DNA from: Plasmodium brasilianum
Taxonomy: Eukaryota; Apicomplexa; Aconoidasida; Haemosporida; Plasmodiidae
NCBI RefSeq assembly: GCF_023973825.1
Contig: NC_090122.1
Span: 1,542,630 to 1,606,629 of the forward strand
Reading direction: 5' to 3'
Length of the DNA stretch: 64,000 bases
Both the position numbers and the translations under genes were made by a program. This document shows, one piece after another, positions 1-12,501 of this stretch; position 1 is the first letter of the stretch; every line of letters starts with the position of its first letter. The notes beneath the pieces are model-generated. The model had not been told where the DNA came from. It was given only the letters and a program-made list of their open reading frames with translations, and searched no databases.

Positions 1-541
1 GAAAAATGCATGAGTCGTAATGATATATATGTTTGTATGGGTATTGTATATACATAAAGTAGATATATGTATATGTACATATACAAGAATGTGTTTAATT
101 ATATATATTATGCAAAGGAGGTTTACATTTTACACAATTGTATGAATGCATGTGCACAACTATAATGGAAGCCCCGCCCTTTGTCGTACTTAAAACGAAG
201 AACAGTATGAGACATGTATATGACAGATTTTAATATGTGTGTATATTTTTTATATATTCTTATTTGACTTCATTTTAAAATTTATCAAAACAAATAAATA
301 TTATACACATGGATACAAAATATACTGTTAAATAATAATGTAAATATTTTTATAACCTTTTTTTTTCCTTCCGTTCCTTGTTCAACTTTAATTTAAATAT
401 GTGCCTCTCATCATGAATCCTAAAAAGGAGAAAAACGTGTTTATATACCTGAAATGAGCATACATAAATGTACATATGCATAACCATGTACATGTTACAT
501 ATGTGTGTATGTGCATATATACGTATGTTCACGTGTTGTGT
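1..541. other. Spacer downstream of the RRM-like gene
   Basis: AT-rich sequence with ATGT/TATA-type microsatellite stretches. On the minus strand about 350-430 holds a short lysine-rich reading frame preceded by a convincing acceptor (T-rich tract ending in TTTTTAG). It could be an extra 3' exon of the neighbouring gene, but no consensus donor with matching phase was found. Nothing else is supported. Confidence 0.5.
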
Positions 542-1966
542 CTATGTAACTGCAAAATCAATTCTTTCTTTCGTCCCCCTGTAAAATTCTAACTTGTAAA
601 AGTCTTTTGTCTTTGACAAAAGTTGTAATTCCTCCTTTAATTTTTTTGGGCGATCATTATTTATTTTCTGTTCTATTTCCCTGTTCATGTTAAATAAAAG
701 GATAGGAGTGTTTTAAATTGAAAAAGTTCGTACGATATGCATACATGTGTACAAGGGTATATGTATATGTATACATATATATATGCGTATGTATTTACGC
801 CCCTATACATGTATGCAAACACACTATCTAATTATGAACGTGTGCATGATACTCTGGCAGTTGCAAGGCGTCCTGTCTCCAATATACGGAATTTAACAAA
901 TTTGTTTTTTTTTTTAGTTCTATTAATTTATTATTTAAATAAATACGTAAGTTTTGATCATCTACAATTTTAGCACTGACAAAGATTTCATTGTCTTTGT
1001 TTGTTTTCATAAATATATTATCAAAGAAATCTATAAAGTTTGTCCAGTTCGTAAATACTTTGTATACTGAAATTCCTGAGGTTATTATTTTGTGTGATAA
1101 ATAGGAATACTCAAATATATACTTATATATATTTTTAATATTTATTATACAATTGTTATATTGTAAATATTTAAATAAATTTAAAGCTATGTTTATAGTA
1201 CTGTAATTATAATGCTCTTGTTTGTAGAAATAATTATAGTCATTACATTTATTATTATATAAACTTTTAAATTTTAATATTTTATATTGTAATGATAAAG
1301 GGAACCTTATATTTACATTTCGAATACATTTGAGCAAATCTCTTTTGTTATAAAACGTAGCATAACATACATTGTTGTTTATATAAGGATCATTTCTGTT
1401 ACTTAAACATCTTATAATTTTTAACCTTCCATACTTGTTCAAGCTTTTTCTTAGTCTCTCTTGAATATATTCATTTGTTTTGTTATTCGGTAAATTTGTT
1501 ATTTCTATGGTGTTTTCTCCATATATATACATATATTCGTAACTGGTCCCAAAAAAATGAAAAAAAAAAAATGTACACACGCTTAAACATGTATTTATGG
1601 GTACGCATTTACAAAAGCAAATACACACACGATCTATGTAGATGGGTATAAAAATGCGTGCGTATGTACTTAAGTATATATATGTGTGCGTGGGTTATGT
1701 ACGCACGAACAAAAGAGCCAGGGCTTATATAGGGGTTCTAAGACCATAAAAATATAAACACAAATGTATATACAAATATATATATATATATATGTATATG
1801 CTGGATGCTACAGACGCATGCGTGTTGGCTCATTCAACAAGGACTCATTATCACCACACAAACATGTACATTTTCCAAAATTACCCCGATTTCGGCGAGC
1901 AGTATCTCCAGTCAATATAACATTTTGAGTTTTTTGAATACTGAGGTTGATGAAATAAACTGACAT
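542..1966 (-). CDS. RRM-like RNA-binding protein, three exons
   Basis: I read three exons on the complement: 1885-1966, 853-1516 and 542-680. Phases agree at both junctions and give a 294-residue product. Exon 1 opens with ATG in an otherwise closed region. Exon 2 begins with a stretch that looks like an RNA recognition motif: a TIEITNLPNN first strand, a helix containing YIQERLRKSLNKYG, and a later CYATFYNKRDLLKCIRN segment resembling RNP1 and helix 2. The remainder is Asn/Tyr-rich and not recognised. The C-terminus is charged (KKLKEELQLLSKTK). The RRM assignment rests on pattern only; ligand and compartment are unknown. The exon 2 acceptor could instead lie about 12 bases further in (the CACCATAG acceptor), which is also in phase. 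A further 3' exon near 350-430 is possible. It is divergently transcribed from the condensin gene. Confidence 0.6.
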
Positions 1967-2214
1967 TTAATTTTTTTTTTTTTTTTTTTTTTATATAACA
2001 CTTTATTTTGCTTCCCCCTGGATATTTGTGAAAAAATCTTTTAAAAAGCATTCTTTTTCACACCTAATTTTAAATCTGATAAAAAACTGCAAATGTTAAA
2101 CTTTTATATTAACTAGCATTGTGGTTGTTTTAATGTAACGAAATATTACGTAAATAATAGTACAACAGAAATAAAAATTTATTCCCTTACTCCAAATACT
2201 GCCCTTATAATACA

Positions 2215-2261
<47 letters not shown>

Positions 2262-3384
2262 ATGTGTTTTTTTTCCCCCCCTCCTCTCTTCAATTAATGA
2301 TTACCCATATGGAGCTACTACTTGCAAGGGAAAATGAACAATAGTATTTTTAAACAACATTACGAAATAATGACATAATTTTACAAAAACGTAAAACAAG
2401 AATGAGGAGTAATAAATAAAAAACTCTTTATATTAAATATTACTGTTTTATTGTTTTAATGTTTTGTAGTGTAATTATGTATATATATTTGAGAATGAAT
2501 ATAAAAACATACCAATTAATAATGAGTAGCACAGTTTTAAAAATATGGTATGTTAAAAAATGAGGGGTCAATTGAATTTTTTGCACCTTTTGTCAAACAT
2601 TTTCCAGTTAATTAAAAGTTATAATAAGAAAAAAAAAAAAAAAAATTTAATATATTAGAAAAAAGAATTAAATGAAACTGAAATAAAAAAATTAAACGCT
2701 GAAAATCATAAGAAACTAATGAAGAAAAAATAAATTCTCCTAAAGAGACAGCGTAACAGTAAGTGAAATTAGATATACATTTTTAGCATCTTCATTTATA
2801 TTTTCAAATGGGGGGATAATATAATGAATGAATGTACTTATGCAGAGGGAGAAGTAAAAAAAAAAAGAAAAAAAACAAAAAACAAAAAACAAGAGCTAAT
2901 TTTCCACTTGTGTGCAAAATAAAAAGTTTCTACCTTTTGTATTTTTTTATGTCGTTCAAGGAACATCCATCCAATCAAATTTTATCATATAACATTTAAA
3001 GAATGGTTAGAAAAGCGGGAATATGACGGTTATTTTTTTTAGCTATTAAAAAAGGGATAATGAAATATAAATAATAAATTAAAAAAAAACAATTAGCCAA
3101 CTAGTGATGTCCAAAATAAATATTAACCAATAAGAAAATAATTTCTGACTCGTTAATAAAAAATTAATATTAAAATTAAAATTAGTATTAAAATTAGTAT
3201 TAAAATTAGTATTAAAATTAGTATAAAAATTAGTATAAAAATTAGTATTAAAATTAGTATAAAAATTAAAAAAAAAAAAAAAAAAACCTGTCCAACTTAA
3301 GCCTTTTGCCAACAATTCTTTGCATACTATTGTTCTTCCACCGAACTTCTAATAACAATTTGGCAAAAGCAAAATAAGAATAAA
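1967..3384. promoter_or_regulatory. Divergent intergenic region between RRM-like gene and condensin D3
   Basis: This 1.4-kb spacer lies between two genes transcribed away from each other, so it should carry both promoters. It contains poly-T/poly-A tracts (1971-1992, 2631-2645), a (TA)n array at 2217-2249 and, at 3176-3270, a short tandem array of AAAATTAGTATT-like units. No coding signal was found. Its regulatory role is inferred from gene orientation alone. Confidence 0.4.
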
Positions 3385-6300
3385 ATGGATAAAATCAGTA
3401 AAAGGAAAATAAGAGATGATACAATTAACGATGATGAATATGAAAACAACAACAAAAAAAAAAAAAAAAAAAGTAAAATAGAAAAAAAATCTGTAAATGA
3501 AAAGTTTAATAGTAGCCTGAACATTCAGAATAATGTGTTCATAAAAATTATTAACGAAAATAAAAAAAGATTTGAGAGCTCTGGGAACAATGAAAATGTA
3601 TATAGGAAGCTAAAGGCAAATATAATTTCGTTGAACGTTTCAAATGTCCTAATGGAGCATTATGGTTCTTTTATTTACTATGAAAAAAACAAAATTGATT
3701 TTCTTCTACCGGAATTAGACAACATAATTAACTCATCAAATATAGACTTGTTGAAGGAACTCTGCAAATTATCCTTTTACCCAATTTACAATGAAACAGT
3801 TAAAAAAAAAAAAAAAAAAAAAAATACGGAGCGTGTATAGTCATTCTCAATATAAAGTGATAATATGTATATATATACGAATTTATGTATATATATATGT
3901 ATGTATCTATCTATGTATGTATCTATCTATGTATGTATGTATGCATCTATGTATGTATGTATGTATGTATGTATCTATCTATGTATGTATGTATGCATCT
4001 ATGTATGTATGTATGTATCTATGTATGTATCTATGTATGTATGTATGTATCTATGTATGTACGTACGAATGTATGCATGTATGTATGTATGTACGTACGA
4101 ATGTATGCATGCATGTATGTATATACAAATATAAACGCACATGCATGTATATAGCTACTTATCAATTAGAGAAAAACATTCGAAATATCAGGCAACGTAC
4201 TAGATTAACAAAAATTATAAAATGTACAACTTACCCTCTTTGCGAAAATTGTTTATATACAGTATGCAAAACATAGGTAGCGACACGACTTAAAGAAAGT
4301 TAAGCAGTTATATATTTTACGCTGCTACTAATAAATTTTAATATATGTTTCCTATTCCCCATAATAGTTGTAAAAGAGTATTTGCATACATCCCAATATT
4401 GCACATAATAAATATTTCGTTCTTCCTTTCCATCATTTTTTTATTCTTCCATTACTTCATTCTTTATTCTTCTTCCTTTTTTTTTTTTTTTTTTCTTGAA
4501 GCTAAGCAAAAGAATAACAGAATGGTTAATTAAAGATAGAAACCAGAATAAAAATATTAAGGATGACAATGAAAATATAAATATGTCTTACTTGTTTAGT
4601 TTAAATATTCTTCTGACATATTTAATTTATAAAAATGATGATTATTCTAATTATTCCTGCTTGATATATCTTAATTTGTTACAAGTATACTTAAATTTAA
4701 AAAAAATAAAGAAAAATAATAAAGTTATGCAGGCACATAAGGGTGTAACTTTTCTTCGTATACGTATATATATATATGTGGAGATAGGCAGGTATGTTTA
4801 TGTGTATATGTAGATGTATATATGTATATTTTATATATTTTTTTTTTTTACGCCTACGCAACACTCGTAGTGGATGCAAAATGATAAAAAAAGATTACAA
4901 TTTCGTCTTTTCACACTAAAAGGGATTCTAAAGAGATTTTTGTTTTGTTCTTTTTATTTTAACGACAAAGAAATTGCCAAAATAAAGAAGATAGACAACG
5001 AGTGTGCAATAAATGGTATAAAAAATATATGAAGCCTTAAAATAGTGGGGGTGAAACACATTTTAAGGCATATACGTGGAGCTTGGATGTGTGTAATATA
5101 TGTGTATACAACATGTGTGTGCACATATCTATATACCACTGCACAAATGTACAAATATGAGAGTAAAATATGTAAATACGCATTCTTTTTAACATAAATT
5201 CGTTCTATTTTTCCTAATTCTTTTATTTGTTCCATTTCTTCTAATTCGTTCTATTTGTCCTAATTCTTCTATTTGTCCTAATTCTTATATTTGTTCCATT
5301 TCTTCTAATTCTTCCATTTCTTCTAATTCTTCTAATTCTTCTATTTTTTTTTATTTCTTCTATTTTTTTTTTTTTTTGAAGAAGAGGAGCTAGAAGTTTT
5401 AAAATGCATATTTATGTCATTACACGACAGTTTGGAATATATGGACATAAGCAACTTGCTCAACATAAATGACAAAAATTGCATTTTTGAATTGATTAAA
5501 TTTTTTCTCGATTTAGTGAAAAGGCCTCTAATGCATTCACTGCACATATTATGCATCAACTATTTAATAAAGATAGTAAAGAAATGTTATGATTTTCAAT
5601 TTTGTTATAATATTAACGTAGAATTATATGACATAGGTCCACATGTAAATATTTTTGTAAAAATTGTAAATTTAATTTTTGCTAAAATTTTATCTATTTT
5701 AAAAGATATAAAGAATGATGAGAATACATACTGTATTGATGAAATAAATAATATTAACAGTTTAATAGTTTTGTTTTTTACAAATGTAATAAATAGCTGT
5801 ATTCGAATCATCATACCACAAGTTTTGTTTAACGATAAACTTAAGCACAGTTACTTATTAACAAATGAGAAGAAAAACGACAAAGATGGCAATACTAAAG
5901 ATGAAGAAGACTTTGAGGATAAAGTAGTCGCAAACGCATGTAATAGGAAATATAATACTATAGAAATGGAAAATGAGTAGGGGAGAAGACGGGCATATGC
6001 ACATGTACCTATATATATGTATGAATGTATGTATGTATGTTTATATGTATGTATGTTTATATGTATGTATGTTTATATGTATGTATGTTTATATGTATGT
6101 ATGTTTATATGTATGTATGTTTATATGTATGTATGTTTATATGTATGTATGTATGTATGTATGTGTGAATGTATGTATGTATGTATGTATATGTACACGT
6201 ACAACTGGCCCATGCTTCTTATCCAACTGAATAACCCAAACAACCAATTCGCATTATAAACCTACCCCACTATAGAAGACTGCTGTGATCAAACTAATTA

Positions 6301-9300
6301 GCACTCCTTTTTATTTTTTCATTTTTTTTTTATTTTTCTCCTTTTTCATTTTTACCGTTCTTTTTCAATTTAGGTAACCCGATGTTCTCGTTTATAGAAA
6401 TATTTATAATTAATAATGGCGATAGACACGAAAAGAATATGTTTATAGATTTGATCAAAATACTAGTTAAAGAATGCAGGAAAATAGAAAGGAAGTATAA
6501 TATAATGAAAATCATAGATGATGATATGACGATGTATATTAAAGGGAATGATAATAAAAAGAAACAAGACAATTTGGTAGACAAGAATTATGTAAAAATA
6601 AGAAAAATAAGCAAGAAGAGAATTGATTCAAGTGCGTCCTTTAATCTGTCGGATGAATACAGTTCTTCGGTTTACTCTGAAACGGAAGGGGAGGATTTCA
6701 ATGATTCAGATAGCAATGATGCAGATAGCAATGATGCAGATAGCAATGATGCAGATGGCAGTGATGCAGATGGCAATGATGCAGATGGCAATGATGCAGA
6801 TGGCAATCATACGGATGGAAATGATGCATATAACGGTGGAAGCAAAGATAACGAAAAAGATATTGGAAAGGGAATCAAAGACAATGAAAGTGCGAACGAA
6901 GAATGTCAGGAAGAGGCTGAAAAAGGGAAAGAAAAAGAAGAGGGAGAAAGACATGAAAAAGCAAAGAAAGAGAGGAAAAAAAAGGTGGTGTTGAACCAAA
7001 TAAAAAATAAAAGAAAGTCCGCTATAATAGTTGATAATAAAAAGTATATTATTACATACGAATCGGTAATGGTGAGATATTTAAATATTTTACTAAAATA
7101 TTTTAACTGCGAAAAATATCAAATAAGAAATATAATCCTTGATTTATTTTTAGCTCTAATAAAAAAAAAGAAAACTAGCAAAAATGAATATATTTTTCAG
7201 AATTTGTTTAAATTATTTTTAGAAAGATTAGAAGACCCTAATATGATTGTAAAGGCAAAAGCGTTGTCCATTTTGGTTATCTTAACTAATAGAAAATACC
7301 ATAATAATATATTAGTATATAAATTTATATTTAATAAAACGAGAGAAAAAATAAATATGTATAAAATAATATCATCCAATATTTATAGTCATAGAAGTAA
7401 TATAAGAAAATTGACCATACAATATATAGAAGCAATATTTGAAACATTAATAAGTAGAAAATTGAGTTACAAAATTTTTTTAATTTTTATCTCGAATTAT
7501 TTGTATTCCTTATCATTGGATGCTATGTCTTCAGTAAGAAGGCAAGTTTTATTAACTGTTAATAACTTATTTATAATTGCAAGTGAAGATATATATATAG
7601 CTAAAATATGGCTATCTATAATATTTTCTGCAATAACAGATATAGAAGAGACAATAAAAGATGAAGCTATATCTATATTTCTGAACACATTTATTAAGTC
7701 ATCTTTTCAATGTACTATATTTAATACCAGTGAAAAAAAAATTAAACAAATTTTAGAAAAAAATAAATTATCCTATTTTAAAATAGACACTCACGCGGAT
7801 GGCAACACTGATGGTCTCCCTTCCCCCAATGTAGTGTATGAATTTGAAGAAAATGAAAATATGCACAAAATAATAAACTCTTCATTTCATGATAACGTAA
7901 AAAATAGGGGGAAGTGCATCCATGAACAAGATGAGTTTGTGGAGGGTAATCAGCCTTTTGTTAGGACATTTCGTCCATCGGTACATAGAACTACTCAGCA
8001 TTCTACTTCTAACAAAATGAGTAACAACAGTTTTACGAAAAATATAGCAGTAGAAATAAAGGGGAAAATTAAAAGTGAAAAGAAAGAAAAAGAGGAGTAT
8101 GATAAAAATAATGATGGTGTATTGCTTCTAATCAATATATGGAAAAGATACATAGATAAGGACTTAAACAATTTGTTTCTTACCATTTTAAAGGTGATGA
8201 CAAAATATGACTTGTTATATTTTAATATGATAATATTTTGTTTGAAAAAAAAAAAAAATAATATGCTAGATCATTTTATCCATATTCTGAACACATTTGT
8301 ATACAATATGAGGTATTTTTCAATCAGAATGTGCAATACTTTTATTCTCGATTTTATAATCCAATTATCAAAACATTATCAGAACAAAATTAATATAGAT
8401 CACATTTTGTTTCTTCTGAATAGATGTTATAAGATATACCTTATGAGCATAAATGAAGTGGGGAACTATACAGAAATAGGGGAAGCATCTCCAAGCAATA
8501 ACGACAAGAGCAATAACAAAAATGCTAGTAGGGGTGATGATTATAACGGAAAAAAGAATGAAATGAAAACACATGTAGAAGAAACGAATATAGTCAATCA
8601 AAGAAAGAGAGAAGCACATAAAGAGAATGAGTTAGCAATAAATATGGTTCCAAGTGAACAAACAGATATGGATCTCGTGAGTGATGAAATTTTAAGAAAA
8701 GAAGATTTAATGTACGAAATGAATGTTTGTTCTATGGGTGTTATAAAAAATATCATGTTAAAATTGTTTACAATTCTTTATAATTTATTAGACAATATTA
8801 ACGAATTGAATGAGGACTTTTTACAAAAATTGGAATACACAATTTTTCATTTCAACTGTCCTCTATGTTTTATATATATAATTTTAAATATATTAATTAA
8901 AAAAAAGAAAAATGTAAATGATTTCATAGATAAACTAAAGGGAAAAATAATTTTTTTTTTTAATAACATTGAAACCCTTCCATACAACACAGTATTTTGC
9001 AATGTTTTGGTAACGTTCATATTTTTAATTGACCATTTCAGGAAATCAGACTCGTCGTTCCTGGCTACGGCTTGCCATAAATTAAGGCGGGTCTACGACA
9101 ACACCGCTAATGATGGTATTAGTGAGAGAAGCGTTGGCAATGTTGCTGTTGGTGTGGATAGTGTTGATAAGGGCACTGGAAGTGCCAGAGAAAGACGTAA
9201 TGACTGTGGCAGTGGTGATTGTAGTGAGGAGTTCTTCGAGGACCGGTGTAACATTATGGTTAAGAACTGCATTTATCTAACACTGAGCGTTTTGCTGATA

Positions 9301-10677
9301 GATAAAGGGGTACCTATAAGAAATGAACTATTTTCAAATTTTGAGCGAGATTTAAAAAATAGTAATACTTCGATGAGTATACTTAACAATTTGATTATTT
9401 TAACTTACTATATGGTCATAAACTTTGGTAGTTCATGTAACAAATTTGTATTTATTCTATTACGTTTCTTTAAACATGAAAACTCATTTATTCGCTATTT
9501 ATCTTTTTATATGTTATCTAAGTTAATATCAGAAGACTATGTAAAATTTAATAATCAATTTTTTTTTGGCTTTTTATATTTACTAGCTGACAAAAATGAA
9601 GTGATACGAAAACAGTCTTTGTCTGTTTATAAGCACATACTTTTAATGTATAATAAAACTAATTTAATAAATCATATTATAGAATTTATATTTGTCTTAA
9701 ATAATTTTTTTAATTTTAAGTTAAGTAAACATCTAAGTAATATTGGTAACAGTTTTGAGATAAAAAATGAACAAGACAGGCATATGATATATAGTCTTAT
9801 ATTAGAAAATTTGAAAAATAGTGAAAAATTTTCTTTACAACAAAAACTAATAAATGAATATCTAATACAATATGTATATAATTATGATAACTACTACTTT
9901 TCCGAGGATAATTTAAATGAAAAAAGGAACAATAAACGAAGTGTTATTCCACTAAATAATGAAGACAATGAAAGTGCAGTGCTACTTGACGTTTTAAACA
10001 TACTAAGCTCCAAATTAATGAAAATAAAAATTAAAAAAGATTTCGCCAAATTAGAAGAAAAGAATAAAAATATGAAAATTAAAAATGTAGAAAATAGTGT
10101 AAAGGTATTAAATGATCTTATGAAAAATATTTTAAAAAAAAATACTCTACCCATCTTGCTATCTTTGAGATCTATAATGTTAAAGGACAAATCATTTTTT
10201 TTTAAATACATGAATGATCTAATTATTTATTTGTGTCTTGATTTTAAAGATTCGCTGGACGATTTAATACCCGATATACATGTAAAGAACGAAATTCAAA
10301 ACGACTGCCAAAATTTTGTTCATGTAGACGCGATACACCTCCACACAGAACAAGCCGATATATTTAACAAATCCAGCACTAGTAGCAGCGGTGGAAGTAA
10401 CAGAAGAGGAAATATCAGTAATAACAACAGCAGCGCTAATGTTCACATTAACTTTTTCGAGCTCTCATTAAATCAAATGACTGAGCAGAGAGAGGAAAGA
10501 CATAGGGAAGAACTATTAGAAAAGAAAAGAGAAAAGGAGAAGCAAAAGGGGAAACGAACGGATTTATATTATCTGCATGACAATAGTTCAAGCGATTACG
10601 ACGAAGTTACAGATGTTTTGCATGGAATACACAATGGAGAAGAAAATACATCGAAAAAAAAAAAAAAGAGGAAATAA
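3385..10677 (+). CDS. CAP-D3: Condensin-2 complex subunit D3 (HEAT-repeat protein), five exons
   Basis: Non-SMC subunit of condensin II, which compacts chromosomes for mitosis. I read exons 3385-3834, 4502-4744, 4871-5015, 5382-5939 and 6374-10677, giving about 1,899 residues. All junction phases agree. Exon 1 could instead stop at 3798 (before the poly-A) and exon 2 at 4723; both keep frame. Exon 5 holds HEAT-type helices. Around residues 690-910 are segments like MIVKAKALSILVIL and AMSSVRRQVLLTVNNL, then a W..I.....D.E..I.DEAI.IFLN motif typical of NCAPD3. Around residues 1500-1570, NSFIRYLSFYMLSKLISEDY followed by LADKNEVIRKQSLSVYKHIL matches the Cnd1 domain. Plasmodium-style insertions include a six-residue NDADSN/NDADGN repeat (6703-6835), an Asp/Glu/Lys-rich tract, and a basic KKKKKRK C-terminus. 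The family call is strong; small-exon edges are moderate. Confidence 0.82.
3855..4130. repeat. ATGT/ATCT tetranucleotide microsatellite in condensin D3 intron 1
   Basis: About 275 bp of interleaved TATG, TATC and TACG tetranucleotides fills most of intron 1. All three forward frames stay open through it only because the unit is stop-poor; the predicted Met/Tyr/Val/Cys peptides are artefacts. Confidence 0.9.
5215..5345. repeat. Imperfect TTC-rich minisatellite in condensin D3 intron 3
   Basis: Repeated CTAATTCTTCTATTTGTC and related TTCTAATTC units, followed by a T-rich tract that merges into the exon 4 acceptor at 5380-5381. Confidence 0.8.
6015..6195. repeat. 16-bp tandem repeat in condensin D3 intron 4
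   Basis: Near-perfect copies of ATGTATGTATGTTTAT from about 6028 to 6140, then plain ATGT repeats. It lies wholly within the intron before exon 5. Confidence 0.9.
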
Positions 10678-10849
10678 AAAATAAAAAAGGTCTCCTTATG
10701 TGGGGTTCGAAAAAAGGAAAAAATTGATACAACATATGCGCTAACATATTTATACAACACGCCCGCATTTTTCCGCGCTCATAGCATGAAATAGCGTATG
10801 TACAAGCATAACACGAGAATGTATATGTAGATACGTATGTATGCATACG

Positions 10850-10929
<80 letters not shown>

Positions 10930-11080
10930 CATATATAGATTTATACATATATAGATTTATACATATATAGATTTATACATATATAGATTTATACATATAT
11001 AGATATATACATGTACATATAATAACAACCCTTCCTCACATAAGACGACTTGTAATGGCGTCGTATCTATCATGGGCACT
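10678..11080. other. Convergent spacer with (TA)n(GA)n microsatellite and a 16-bp repeat
   Basis: Spacer between the 3' ends of condensin D3 (plus) and the small lysine-rich gene (minus). It carries (TA)n at about 10855-10892, directly followed by (GA)n at 10893-10926. After that come four to five copies of a 16-bp unit (AGATTTATACATATAT) to about 11005. No gene was seen. Confidence 0.7.
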
Positions 11081-11586
11081 TCATTTTTTCTTGACCTCTT
11101 TTTTTGTGTTCAAAAACATAAGTTTATTATTAGAAGCCACACACATTTTTTTGGCTGTTTCTTCGATTTTGTCAATTTTAACTAGTTTACTTTTCTGCAA
11201 AAATAGAGAAAAAATACGAAAATGGGAAAAATACGAAAAAGGAAAAAAAGGAATTCCTCTCCTCAATGAAAAGTATGTATGAATGGGGATGAGGGGGGTA
11301 TACAATGTATTCTCTGCATATTTTGCACATATGTATATACATGTACATTAATACAAACATGCATTCGTGCATGCAACCATATGTTTCATCGAACAGCAGA
11401 TGTGACAATAACAGCAAAGCTATGGCGCCTTCCCTAAAATAAATATACTAAAATATGGCTTCCTCTTGTTACCTTCCTTAAAGTTTTGACGTGCACTTTT
11501 TCTGCAATTTTTTTAGGTTTCAATGATTTATTTTTCCTTTCCGTTATTTTACTTTTCTTCACTTTAACTTTTAAGTTTTGCACCAT
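11081..11586 (-). CDS. Small lysine-rich protein, two exons, possible DUF2462/UPF0390 member
   Basis: Exons on the complement are 11473-11586 (ATG at 11586) and 11081-11194. The donor is GTAACA, the acceptor ends TTTTTGCAG, and both exons are in phase 0, giving a 75-residue, about one-third lysine protein. The N-terminal half is a basic tail (VKVKKSKITERKNK). The C-terminal half has a KLVKIDKIEETAKK helix and a NKLMFLN segment. That layout, with a basic N-terminus, an I..IE...A.K helix and a KL.FL motif near the end, resembles the small nucleolar-type DUF2462 proteins such as human C19orf53. This resemblance is from memory and is weak at sequence level. Only about 400 bp separate it from the 3' end of condensin D3. 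Existence of the gene is well supported; function is not. Confidence 0.6.
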
Positions 11587-12501
11587 TTTTTTTTTTTTTT
11601 TTTTTCTTTCCGCTCTCCCCCTTTTTTTGTTTCTGCTTATATTTAAAAAATGTACTTGCTAAATCAATATAATTTTTGGAAAAGGGAAAAACTGAAGAAA
11701 ATTAAGTACGATAGGGGTTAACTTTAAAAAAGATAGTAACAAAAATTAATTAAATTAGAAATATCATTAATTGATAGGTCACAAAAAAGAGTCCCAAATG
11801 AATAGTTTACAATTAAATATGGTACATAAAATAGCAACATAAAAATATGGTACGTAAAATAGCTATGTAAAAATATGTTGCTAACGAATTTGCTACAAAT
11901 ACGTATAACATATACATGTAATACTATTAGCTTAATTATTAATATATGTATATAACAAGAAAAAAAAAAAAAAAAAGTTAGAAAAAACCGTGTATATTTA
12001 TTTATAATATGTATTATAGGTAGAAAGCTATCCGAATACAAAGGCAGAACATATTTGCCAAAAATATTTAGTATATCCTTAATAAAAAAAAAAAAAAAAA
12101 AAAGTTAGAAAAAACCGTGTATATTTATTTATAATATGTATTATAGGTAGAAAGCTATCCGAATACAAAGGCAGAACATATTGGCCAAAAATATTTAGAA
12201 TATCCTTAATAAAAAAAAAAAAAAAAATTAATATGCAATACATTCAGCCAAGTGAGTAATATAATTTACAATATTAAATTGAGTACATATGTCGAAAATG
12301 TTGTTGCAGTAGCACACTGAAAATTAAGAGGAAGTATTTTTTCTTAATTTTTTTACTCCTCTTTATAAGGAAGGGAAACTGCATGTATATACATAAACAT
12401 ACATTTTCCTATACATGTATTCTGTGTATGAATGGGTATGTGTAAAATAAGAATAAATGCGTACATTCCTTGTACGATGAGTAGCGAAGCCAGCAACAAA
12501 T
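11587..12501. other. Spacer containing a tandem duplication
   Basis: Divergent spacer between the lysine-rich gene (minus) and the Sm-like candidate (plus). It begins with a 20-base T tract at the start codon of the minus gene and holds the 127-bp tandem duplication described separately. No convincing exon was found. Confidence 0.5.
11957..12228. repeat. 127-bp direct tandem duplication, two copies
   Basis: The unit runs from GTTAGAAAAAACCGTG at 11977 to ATATCCTTAAT followed by poly-A, and recurs starting at 12104. The copies differ at only a few sites: ATTTGCC versus TTGGCC, TAGTA versus TAGAA, and poly-A length. Poly-A tracts border each copy, suggesting unequal exchange or slippage at those tracts. 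It lies in intergenic DNA, 270-400 bp upstream of the next plus-strand gene. Confidence 0.9.

Noticed and set aside
3791..4276. Met/Tyr/Val/Cys-rich reading frames in all three forward frames
   Set aside because: They translate an ATGT/ATCT microsatellite inside condensin D3 intron 1. Openness in three frames at once shows it reflects the repeat, not coding.
5973..6259. Two overlapping MYVC-type frames
   Set aside because: Products of the 16-bp intronic repeat in condensin D3 intron 4.
11055..11282. 75-codon plus-strand frame with hydrophobic N-terminus
   Set aside because: It is antisense to exon 2 of the lysine-rich gene. The minus-strand model has splice signals, matching phases and a coherent product.
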